DNA of 64,000 nt from Ciceribacter thiooxidans (GTDB taxonomy: Bacteria > Pseudomonadota > Alphaproteobacteria > Rhizobiales > Rhizobiaceae). The notes beneath the pieces were generated by a model. The model was not told the origin of the DNA. It saw only the letters and a program-made list of their open reading frames with translations, and did no database searches. Made by a program: the position numbers and the translations under genes. Below, piece after piece: positions 8,492 through 15,721 of this stretch. Location of the stretch: the NCBI RefSeq assembly GCF_014126615.1, contig NZ_CP059897.1, forward strand, positions 682,001 to 746,000. The letters are read 5' to 3'. The number at the start of each line of letters is the position of its first letter. Positions within the stretch are counted from its first letter, which is position 1.

Positions 8492-9396
8492 TCGTTGAAC
8501 CTCGGATCGAAAGCGTCGCGCAGGCCCTGGCTTGCCACGTTGATCACCAACACGAGAAGAAGGATGGCAAGGCCGGGGAAGGTCGAAACCCACCAGGCCT
8601 CGAGGATGAAAGCGCGCCCGTCTGCCACCATCGATCCCCAGGAGGCAGTCGGCGGCTGTACGCCGAGACCGAGGAAGGAGAGGCTCGCCTCCAGGATGAT
8701 GACGTCGGCCATGCGGATGGTCGAAACGACGATCACCGGCGACAGGATGTTCGGCATGATTTCGCGCAGCATGATGTGGAAGCGCGAAGCGCCGATGGCG
8801 CGCGCTGCTTCGACATACTCGAGTTCGCGGGCTGCGAGCGTCTCACCTCGCACCACACGACAGGGGATGACCCATTCCTTGTAGGCGAGCGCAAGGATGA
8901 TATTGACGAGACCAGGCCCCATCATCGCCATCAGACCGATGGCGAAGATCAGGTACGGGAATCCGAGCAGAATGTCGACGAGCCTCGATATGGCAATGTC
9001 GACCCAGCCACGCAGGTAGCCGGCAGCAAGTCCTGCAATGATGCCAACCATGGTCGCGATGAGAATGACGGCGGTGCCGATGAAGATCGAGATGCGCGAA
9101 CCGTAGATGATGCGCGAGAGGATATCACGGCCGAGCCCGTCGCAGCCGAGAAGATAGCTCCATTCTCCGCCGGCCGCCCAGCCTGGCGGCTGCAGACGCC
9201 TGAAAAGATCAGTCTCGTTCGGATCATGTGGTGCAATGAGCGGGGCGAAGATCGCCACCAATACGAAGAGGAGCATGAGCACGGCGCTGGCGAGCGCCAG
9301 CCGGTTCTCCGCAAAGACACTGAGATTGCGGCGAAACAGGGTGGTGCCCTCTTCGGTCGCGATGGCCGGTGCGGCGGTATCGTCGGCCGCCGTCAT
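8488..9396 (-). CDS. Peptide-type ABC transporter permease (DppC/OppC)
   Basis: A 302-residue inner-membrane permease with the OppC-type N-terminal segment, about six helices, and the EAA coupling loop EAARAIGASRFHIMLREIMPNI. Its start overlaps the stop of the DppB-type permease by 4 bp. Confidence 0.92.
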   Translation of the reverse strand: MTAADDTAAPAIATEEGTTLFRRNLSVFAENRLALASAVLMLLFVLVAIFAPLIAPHDPNETDLFRRLQPPGWAAGGEWSYLLGCDGLGRDILSRIIYGSRISIFIGTAVILIATMVGIIAGLAAGYLRGWVDIAISRLVDILLGFPYLIFAIGLMAMMGPGLVNIILALAYKEWVIPCRVVRGETLAARELEYVEAARAIGASRFHIMLREIMPNILSPVIVVSTIRMADVIILEASLSFLGLGVQPPTASWGSMVADGRAFILEAWWVSTFPGLAILLLVLVINVASQGLRDAFDPRFNE

Positions 9397-10400
9397 AGTT
9401 TCACCCTCGGATTGAGCAGTGTGTAGAGGAGGTCGGCAACAAAGTTCACCAGCACGTAGGTTACGGCGTAGAACAGCACGGCCGCCTGGACGAGTGGATA
9501 GTTGCGCACGAAGATGCTTTCGACCACGAGCCGACCGAGGCCCGGCCAGCCGAAGACCGTCTCAACGATCATGTTGCCACCGAGCAGCGAGCCGGTTTCG
9601 AGGGCTGCGACCGAGACCGTCGGGATCAGGGCGTTCTTCAGTGCGTGGCGGAAGAGAATTCGCCGGCGGCTGAGGCCCTTGGCTTCGGCGAAGGCGACAT
9701 AGTCCTGCCGCAGCACTTCGAGCATCGAGGTGCGGGTGACGCGCGTCAGGATCGCCGTCATCGGCAGCCCCAGCGTGATTGCCGGCAACAGGATGTGGGA
9801 CAGCGCGTCCCAAAAGGCGTCGAGGCGCCCGCGCAACAGCGTATCGATCAAGAGGAAATGGGTGATCGGCGCGACCTCGCTGTCGAAACCGATGCGGCCG
9901 GACACCGGCAGAAGCCTCAATTGCACGGCAAACAGCATCAAGAGGAGAATGCCGAACCAGAAGCCCGGGAGCGAAACGCCAAGCAGCGAACCGACCGTGG
10001 CGATGCGGTCGATGATCGTATTTTTCCTGATCGCCGCCATCACGCCGAGCGGAATGGATGTGGCGAGCGCAATGATGAGCGCCACAAGGCTGAGCTCGAT
10101 CGTTGCCGGCAGACGCTCGACGATTACGTCGAACACCGGTCGCCGGTGGAACAGGCTCGTCCCGAAGTCGCCGGTAACCGCGTTTTCGAGGAAGACCAGG
10201 AAGCGCTCGCCCATCGGCTTGTCGAGTCCGAGGTTCTGGCGAAGCGTCAGTTCCTCGGCGGCTGTGATCGGCTGGTCGCCGATCATGATCTCGACCGGAT
10301 CTCCCGGTGTCAGCGCCATCATCAGGAAGACGATGGTGCTGACACCGAGGAGAACGGGAACGAGCTGCAGAAGACGCTCGACCAGTTTACCCAGATGCAT
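9393..10400 (-). CDS. Peptide-type ABC transporter permease (DppB/OppB)
   Basis: A 335-residue permease with the family N-terminus (a first helix, TPGDPVEIMIGDQPITAAE in the periplasmic part) and the EAA loop FAEAKGLSRRRILFRHALKNALIPT. Lies 23 bp downstream of the binding-protein gene in the same operon. Confidence 0.92.
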   Translation of the reverse strand: MHLGKLVERLLQLVPVLLGVSTIVFLMMALTPGDPVEIMIGDQPITAAEELTLRQNLGLDKPMGERFLVFLENAVTGDFGTSLFHRRPVFDVIVERLPATIELSLVALIIALATSIPLGVMAAIRKNTIIDRIATVGSLLGVSLPGFWFGILLLMLFAVQLRLLPVSGRIGFDSEVAPITHFLLIDTLLRGRLDAFWDALSHILLPAITLGLPMTAILTRVTRTSMLEVLRQDYVAFAEAKGLSRRRILFRHALKNALIPTVSVAALETGSLLGGNMIVETVFGWPGLGRLVVESIFVRNYPLVQAAVLFYAVTYVLVNFVADLLYTLLNPRVKL

Positions 10401-10423
10401 GGTTCGTTCCCGTCCTATGCTGG

Positions 10424-11962
10424 CTATTCAACACAGGCGTCGTGCAGGTTGATGCGGCTGTCGGCGCTCGGCGACCAGCCCTTCAGGCGCTTGGACACCC
10501 CGTAGATGTCCTTCGGAACCCACAGGTAGATGTAGGGAAGGTCCGCATTCACGATCGCTTCGGCCTTCTGGTAGAGGGTCGCACGCTTGGCCGGATCGAG
10601 TTCGACCGCGCCCTGGTCGAGGAGGGTGTCGACCTCCTTGTTGGAGTAGCCGGAGGCGTTGCCGCGGCCCATCGTGTAATGCGTGGGCACGAAGATGTCG
10701 AACGGGTCGAGCGAGCCGTTACCCCACGACGTGAAATACATATCGCCGTCGTTCTTGTCGTTCTTCGGATCCCACTTCGCGTCGACCTGGGCACTTTCTC
10801 CGACGGCAACCTTGGCGCGGATCCCGGACTTGGAGAGAACTGAGGCAATCGCCTCGACCGTGTCCTTGTCGGCGCCTTCGGTGTCGATCGTTATGTCGAT
10901 GCCGTCAGGGAAGCCGGCTTCTGCCAGCAGTGCCTTTGCCTTTTCCGGGTCGTAGTCGTGCTTCGGCAGGTTGGTCGACGCAGCGAAGGCGGCGGGGCTG
11001 AGGATGCCTTCAATCGGCACGGCGTTCCCGCCGAGGATCTTGTCGATGATCAGCTGCTTGTCGAGCGCATACGCGACCGCCTGGCGAACCTTGATGTCGT
11101 CGAACTTGTCTCCATGCAGGTTGAGCGCGAGGAAAACACTGCGCGTTCCGTTGACCGTCATGACCTTCGTATTGGGGTTCTGCTCCACCTGGGCGATCGA
11201 GAAGGGCGGCAGCCCGTTGATGATGTCGACGTCGCCGGAGAGCAGGGCCGCCACGCGCGAAGCCGTTTCAGGAATAACCTTGAAGATCACCCGGTCGACG
11301 CAAGCCTTGCCGACCGGTGCAATATCCGGCGAGCCGCCGTAATAGTCGTCGAAGCGTTCCATGATGATGGAGTCGCCTTTGCGCCATTCGACGAGCTTGA
11401 AGGGACCCGCACCATTCTCGGCAGTTGCCATGCCGGCAGTGCCGACTTTCTCGACGAAAGCCTTCGAGACAAATTCCTGGAAAGGCAGCATGGCCGGCAG
11501 CAGCGGCCAGGGCTCGCTGAGATTGATGCGGATCGTGTCGTCGCCGACGATCTCGACGTCCTTGACCGGACCCAGCAGGCTCTTGCGCGGGCTCGTCTGC
11601 CCGTCGCCCATTGCGCCTTCTACGGTCAGGCGGTCGAGGGTGAATTTGACGTCCTCGACGGTTAGTTCCGAGCCGTCATGGAACTTGATGCCCTTGCGTA
11701 TCTTGAACTCGAAGGACGTCGGCGATGTCTGTGTCCAGGATTCGGCAATCTCTGGAACGACTTTCATCTCGGCATCGCGGGTCAAGAGCCCGTCATACAT
11801 GTTGCGGATGATCGTCTCGGTCTCGCGATTGCGATGATTGGCCGGATCCAGCGTGAGTGCATCGGCCGTGAAGCCGACCCGTATTTCGGAGGCTGACAGC
11901 GAGGTCGCCGAAAGCGCAAGCGTGGCCGCGGTGGTGATTAAAAGACGTTGAAAGTTCCCCAT
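10424..11962 (-). CDS. Family-5 solute-binding protein of the sigma-54-linked peptide importer
   Basis: A 512-residue SBP_bac_5 protein with a Sec signal peptide (LLITTAATLALSATSLSASEIR). The mature part has GLLTRDAEMKVVPEIAESW and KFHDGSELTVEDVKFTLDR, both typical of DppA/OppA. The start is ATG 11962, preceded by AAGGAG; a longer frame to 12025 has no signal character. First gene of the operon, behind a consensus -24/-12 promoter. Family-5 proteins bind peptides, opines, nickel chelates, glycosides and acylated amino acids; ligand unknown here. Confidence 0.9.
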   Translation of the reverse strand: MGNFQRLLITTAATLALSATSLSASEIRVGFTADALTLDPANHRNRETETIIRNMYDGLLTRDAEMKVVPEIAESWTQTSPTSFEFKIRKGIKFHDGSELTVEDVKFTLDRLTVEGAMGDGQTSPRKSLLGPVKDVEIVGDDTIRINLSEPWPLLPAMLPFQEFVSKAFVEKVGTAGMATAENGAGPFKLVEWRKGDSIIMERFDDYYGGSPDIAPVGKACVDRVIFKVIPETASRVAALLSGDVDIINGLPPFSIAQVEQNPNTKVMTVNGTRSVFLALNLHGDKFDDIKVRQAVAYALDKQLIIDKILGGNAVPIEGILSPAAFAASTNLPKHDYDPEKAKALLAEAGFPDGIDITIDTEGADKDTVEAIASVLSKSGIRAKVAVGESAQVDAKWDPKNDKNDGDMYFTSWGNGSLDPFDIFVPTHYTMGRGNASGYSNKEVDTLLDQGAVELDPAKRATLYQKAEAIVNADLPYIYLWVPKDIYGVSKRLKGWSPSADSRINLHDACVE

Positions 11963-12029
11963 TCTTATATCTCCTTGTTCGAGAAGAGCCGCGGCGTTCT
12001 TATGTTTCCGCTGGTCCAGCGACATTTCT

Positions 12030-12044
12030 GCAAGCCGCGTGCCA
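12030..12044 (-). promoter_or_regulatory. Consensus sigma-54 promoter of the peptide importer operon
   Basis: Read on the minus strand, TGGCACG-CGGC-TTGC followed by A: a full match to TGGCACG-N4-TTGC(A/T) with correct GG/GC spacing. The predicted transcription start is near 12019, leaving a leader of about 57 nt before the binding-protein ATG. The operon it drives contains the sigma-54 activator gene. Confidence 0.8.
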
Positions 12045-12138
12045 CCTCTGACCGATCCCGGCGATCACCCGAAAAACCTTGTTTTCTCAATTTTTTGGTC
12101 CCCCGCATCGGTCGACCACCACGCCAGTGCAGAATGGT

Positions 12139-12187
12139 GCGCGTGAAATACACGCATGATGTTCTCAATACGCGCGCGGCGCGTGAA
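12139..12187. promoter_or_regulatory. Candidate enhancer sites upstream of the sigma-54 promoter
   Basis: GCGTG-AAATA-CACGC at 12141-12155 is a perfect 5-bp inverted repeat. The element GCGCGTGAA occurs at 12139-12147 and again at 12179-12187, exactly 40 bp apart, close to four helical turns. They lie 95-155 bp upstream of the -12 element, a typical activator position. The same 15-mer recurs with three changes upstream of the AtuA promoter. Confidence 0.5.
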
Positions 12188-12199
12188 CCAATGTGTTCC

Positions 12200-12640
12200 G
12201 CGTCGGAGCCAGGTTTCTCTGACCTAACCCGCGCTCGATTGTCCATGTTCGTGCACCGGATGAACCCGGATAGCGATAGGGTCACCGCGTCCAGGGGGCA
12301 ATAAACGGCAGTGGAGACGTCGTTGATGCCGCGCCGGCACCGTCGAAGATACGAACATGGGCTTGATGAAAGGCGTGGTTCGCTCGGCGTTGCCAGATGC
12401 CGCCCAGCCGGCGGAAAAAGGCTTTGCGGTTTCGCCTCAATCTCCGGTTCCTCGCCTGACGTACTGCGCGTTGGCGTGGCGTCTCATATCCCTTGCACGG
12501 ATATCGACGGAGTGTTCAGGAACGTTGATGGCGGGCCACTCGAGAGTTTTGGGCGTGTTTCCGGGCAAGTACTGATCGGTCCGTGTACACCATCAATATG
12601 CACGTCCTTGAAAAATGAAGCCTGCGTCACGTATATCCTA
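12200..12640. other. Intergenic region, no gene recognised
   Basis: About 440 bp between the divergent peptide-importer operon and the second antitoxin gene. Open frames on the plus strand lack protein character. A palindromic GTGTACAC at 12583-12590 lies about 80 bp before the antitoxin start and could be an autoregulatory operator, but this is only a guess. Confidence 0.35.
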
Positions 12641-12665
12641 AACAGCAGTGGTTTACGAGAGAGAG

Positions 12666-12950
12666 ATGGAAATGGCCCAAGCTGCCTGTGATGACGACAA
12701 GCGCATGAATCTGCGCGTTTCGCCGAAAACGAAGGCCAAGCTCTTGCGCGCCGCCGTTCTGCGCAACACCGACCTGACCGACTTTGTCACCCAGAGCGCC
12801 TTGCGTGAGGCCGAAGCGGTGATCGAGGCGGAGGAGGTCCTTCGCGTTGCGACGAGCGATCACGCACGCGTGCTGGAGCTGCTTGAGAACCCTCCAAGGC
12901 CTAACGGAAAGTTGCAAGCGGCGATTGCGGCGTTGCCCGACACGCTATGA
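12666..12950 (+). CDS. DUF1778 (TacA-like) antitoxin
   Basis: About 94 residues, complete: ribbon-helix-helix part (DDDKRMNLRVSPKTKAKLLRAA, TDLTDFVTQSALREAE) then the neutralising tail (VLELLENPPRPNGKLQAA). The ATG at 12666 follows GAGAGAG; ATG 12672 is equally possible, and a GTG at 12648 less so. Expected to bind its own promoter and a GNAT toxin. The stop overlaps the ATG of the toxin frame (ATGA), the canonical TacAT organisation, but that toxin is dead. Only loosely similar in sequence to the antitoxin at the left edge, so the two modules are probably independent arrivals. Confidence 0.85.
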   Translation: MEMAQAACDDDKRMNLRVSPKTKAKLLRAAVLRNTDLTDFVTQSALREAEAVIEAEEVLRVATSDHARVLELLENPPRPNGKLQAAIAALPDTL

Positions 12951-13177
12951 CCTAGCCAGCTTGGCGAGAAGAAGCAATCGCGAAGTCACACGATCGCAAG
13001 GCTTTCGATTGCGGCAATTTGGCAATGAACGACTTTCTCCGACGCTATGCACGTCAAAGCCACGAGCAGAATGCCTCGAAGGCATTCTGTGTCGGCGTTG
13101 CTATACCGACCGTGCGCTCCGACGGGGATCGCCGACTCCGGCAGCCAGCGCCCGTGAAAAACGGTCACATCGTGTGA
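12947..13177 (+). pseudogene. TacT-like GNAT toxin pseudogene
   Basis: The frame beginning at the ATG that overlaps the antitoxin stop reads M-T-stop-PAWREEAIAKSHDRKAFDCG, then NDFLRRYARQSHEQNASKAF. This is the well-conserved start of TacT toxins (MTLPAWREEPIAKSHDR...). Codon 3 is TAG. About 50 codons later the similarity ends and the frame stops at 13175-13177; the acetyl-CoA-binding core is absent. The module therefore carries a nonsense codon and a 3' loss. An IS110 remnant follows directly. Confidence 0.8.
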
Positions 13178-13194
13178 AAAAGGCTTCTTTTGAC

Positions 13195-13735
13195 CTAATC
13201 GCATGAAATCCGATTCTCACTCATGAAAAACGATGACTGGCGCGCACTTTCACGAAAAACAATAACGCCCAACGCGAATAAGTCCCGCGCCAATGACAAG
13301 AGCGACTTTGAAAGAGGATCCCGTCCCATGACGAGGTCCAAACTCTGCAGCATCCCGTGCATGACCGCGAGATGGCGGGCCAATGCGACCTTCGCCCTTT
13401 TTACTGCCGTGTCGCCTAGCAATATTCATTGCCTCTGCCATCAGCCAGCACCATTTCGCCACGCGCTTCGTCATCAACTGAGCTGCCTCGTAGACCAGCT
13501 TTCGCACTATCGCATTCCCGCGTAGAGAGACTTGGCTGAGCCGGCTCACTCCACCTGACTGTTTTCAGTACGAGTGTAAAACCCAACATTTCTCCGAACG
13601 ATTGAGGATGGCGAGACCTGTTCAGAATATCGATCGTCGCGACGTCGGTGAACGAGACAACTGTTCCAATGCCAGGCACAGTCATCCGCCTCCTGTAAAC
13701 CGAGTGCTGCTCCGCCTCGGCTAGAACCCGCTTGT
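13195..13735 (-). mobile_element. IS110-family transposase remnant, frameshifted
   Basis: On the minus strand the C-terminal (Transposase_20) part of an IS110 transposase is spread over three frames: AEFHKRVLAEAEQHSVYRRR and MTVPGIGTVVSFTDVATID (about 13630-13735); then GNAIVRKLVYEAAQLMTKRVAKW (about 13450-13530); then VKRAKVALARHLAVMHGML (about 13330-13400). The N-terminal DEDD half is missing. The remnant abuts and slightly overlaps the 3' end of the cdhR-like gene and lies just beyond the dead toxin, so it may mark a rearrangement that trimmed both. Confidence 0.75.
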
Positions 13736-14707
13736 GGAACTCGGCGTATCGCCTGCCTTCCTCTGGCGGAGCGTTTCGCCGAACTTGATACGATAGGCAC
13801 GCGCAAGCGTCGACGGCGACGAAAAACCCGTCCGCGAGGCAATTTCGTAGAGGGAAAGGTTCGTCTCAAGCGCCAGGGCGCGGGCGTGAGCTAACCTGAT
13901 CTGGCGATAGTACTCTCCAGCCGGTACCCCGAGATGGGTGTGGAACAGGCGATCCATCCCGCGCGTCGAGAGCGCGACGCGTTCGGCGATGTCCGGCAAC
14001 CGCAGCGGCTGTTCCGCAGTCTCTCGCATGGAGATGATTGCGCGCTGCAAGGCGATAGGCAGCCGCTGATCGCTCAATCGACCGGAAAGGCCATGTGCCG
14101 TTGCCCTCTCATCAAGGCTCTCGACGCGCCCGAACATATTCGCAACGTCGAAACGCAGCGCTTCGTCGGCGTATGTTCCAATGAGATCGAGCGACCAGCT
14201 CAGAACGCTTTGCGCATCGCCGCATGTCACGATGTTTCCGTCGACGACGTAGGGCGCGTCGATGACCTGGAGCTCGGGGAAATTCTCGGCGAGTTCTTTT
14301 CTCTCCATCCAGTGAATGGTCGCCCGGCGCCCGCCGAGAAGACCCATCCGCGCGAGAAGCCATGCGCCCGTATCCAGGCCCCCAACCATCGGCAGACCCC
14401 GAGCCTTGCGCCTGACCGCGGCGGAGGAATCGTGGTTCAGGTGATTGCGAATTCCATATCCCGCCACGAGGATCAGCGCATCCGTCGCGCCCACACGGGC
14501 AAGGGGAAGATCTGCCCCGATCAGGGCGCGCGACGAACTGGCGATCGCGCCGCCGTCGAGCGAGCACAATTGCCACGAAAACAGCCGTCGACCTGACAGG
14601 TCTCGCGCTGCCCGCAGCGGTTCAATGGCGCTCGCCAACACCATGTTGGAGAAGCCTTCGAACAACAAAAACGTCAGGTGAAACGGCGATTTTGGCGACA
14701 TATGCAC
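13721..14707 (-). CDS. cdhR: GlxA/CdhR-type AraC regulator of carnitine catabolism
   Basis: A 328-residue regulator: an N-terminal DJ-1/PfpI-like domain (FLLFEGFSNMVLASAIEPLRAAR; LILVAGYG; GGLDTGAWLLARMGLLGGRRATIHW) and a C-terminal AraC double HTH (RGMDRLFHTHLGVPAGEYYRQIRLAHARAL, IASRTGFSSPSTLARAYRIKFGETLRQ). This architecture is shared with CdhR, the activator of carnitine dehydrogenase genes. It is divergent from the cdhC-like gene with about 80 bp between the start codons, and direct repeats of TATGCACA lie there. The start could be ATG 14707 or ATG 14701. The 3' end runs into the IS110 remnant, so the last dozen residues may not be original. Confidence 0.82.
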   Translation of the reverse strand: MHMSPKSPFHLTFLLFEGFSNMVLASAIEPLRAARDLSGRRLFSWQLCSLDGGAIASSSRALIGADLPLARVGATDALILVAGYGIRNHLNHDSSAAVRRKARGLPMVGGLDTGAWLLARMGLLGGRRATIHWMERKELAENFPELQVIDAPYVVDGNIVTCGDAQSVLSWSLDLIGTYADEALRFDVANMFGRVESLDERATAHGLSGRLSDQRLPIALQRAIISMRETAEQPLRLPDIAERVALSTRGMDRLFHTHLGVPAGEYYRQIRLAHARALALETNLSLYEIASRTGFSSPSTLARAYRIKFGETLRQRKAGDTPSSTSGF

Positions 14708-14729
14708 AATCTAGCGCGTTCTATGCACA
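14701..14729. promoter_or_regulatory. Direct-repeat operator between cdhR and cdhC
   Basis: TATGCACA occurs at 14701-14708 and 14722-14729, a 21-bp period (two helical turns), as expected for an AraC-family activator binding one face of DNA. It sits between the divergent cdhR and cdhC starts. If ATG 14701 is the cdhR start, the first repeat overlaps that start codon. Confidence 0.55.
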
Positions 14730-14789
14730 TCGCGAGGGAAAAATTGCTGTCACACTCCCGTGGAATTTGACCGCCCCCCGGAGTTTTTC

Positions 14790-15677
14790 ATGAATCGCGA
14801 CGTCTTCATAACCTGCGCTGTCACCGGCTCTGGACAGAGCCACACCAAATCGCACTTCGTACCGATTACGCCCGCTCAGATCGCCGACGCCTGTATCGAG
14901 GCTGCCAAGGCGGGTGCAGCCATTGCGCATGTCCATGTCCGCGATCCCAAGACAGGTGCACCGGCACGCGACCCTGCCCTTTACCGTGAAGTCGTGGAGC
15001 GCGTGCGGGCCGCAGACACCGACGTCGTCCTGAACCTCACTGCAGGCATGGGCGGCGATATCGTTCTTGGCTCGGCGGAAGCGCCGCTGCCTCTCTCCCC
15101 CCAGTCCGATCTGGTCGGGGCCACCGAGCGACTTATCCATGTCGAGGAATTGCTCCCTGAAATCTGCACGCTCGATTGCGGCACGATGAATTTCGCGGAA
15201 GCAGACTACGTGATGACCAACACGCCCGGCACTTTGCGGGCTATGGCCAAGCGCATCCAGGCTGCCGGCGTGCGTCCGGAGATCGAGGTCTTCGATACCG
15301 GCCATCTCTGGCTCGCGAAGGCCCTCGTCGACGAGGGCCTGATCGACGATCCGGTGATGATCCAGCTCTGCATGGGCATTCCCTACGGCGCTCCGGCGGA
15401 TTTGAACAGCCTGATGGCGATGGTCAACAACATCCCCCGCGGCTGGACCTATTCGATGTTCTCCATCGGGCGCATGCAACTGCCCTATGTCGCACAGGCC
15501 GCACTGGCCGGCGGCCACGTCCGTGTCGGGCTGGAGGACAATATCTGGCTGGAGAAGGGCGTGCTTGCGCGCAACGGCGATCTGGTCGAGCGCGCGGCAA
15601 CCATCCTCACGACAATGGGTTGCCGCATCCTCGGGCCACAGGAGGTCCGCGAAAAACTTAGACTGCGCCGGCGGTAG
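14790..15677 (+). CDS. cdhC: BKACE family 3-dehydrocarnitine cleavage enzyme
   Basis: A 295-residue DUF849/BKACE protein (beta-keto acid cleavage). It has the TIM-barrel zinc motif HVHVRDP (His47, His49), LNLTAGMGGDIVLG and ELFDTGHL-like EVFDTGHLWLAKAL. In carnitine catabolism CdhC condenses 3-dehydrocarnitine with acetyl-CoA to give betainyl-CoA and acetoacetate. The neighbouring carnitine dehydrogenase-thioesterase fusion makes this assignment much more likely than the lysine-pathway Kce activity. The start is ATG 14790 with GGAG 7-8 nt upstream; a GTG at 14760 lies too close to the promoter. First gene of a seven-gene operon. Confidence 0.85.
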   Translation: MNRDVFITCAVTGSGQSHTKSHFVPITPAQIADACIEAAKAGAAIAHVHVRDPKTGAPARDPALYREVVERVRAADTDVVLNLTAGMGGDIVLGSAEAPLPLSPQSDLVGATERLIHVEELLPEICTLDCGTMNFAEADYVMTNTPGTLRAMAKRIQAAGVRPEIEVFDTGHLWLAKALVDEGLIDDPVMIQLCMGIPYGAPADLNSLMAMVNNIPRGWTYSMFSIGRMQLPYVAQAALAGGHVRVGLEDNIWLEKGVLARNGDLVERAATILTTMGCRILGPQEVREKLRLRRR

Positions 15678-15721
15678 TCGGCATCTCAACGACAACAATC
15701 ATAAAGAGAGGAACAGTTGAA

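Noticed and set aside
12311-12691. 126-codon plus-strand frame before the second antitoxin
   Set aside because: No domain, no ribosome-binding site, overlaps the antitoxin start in another frame.
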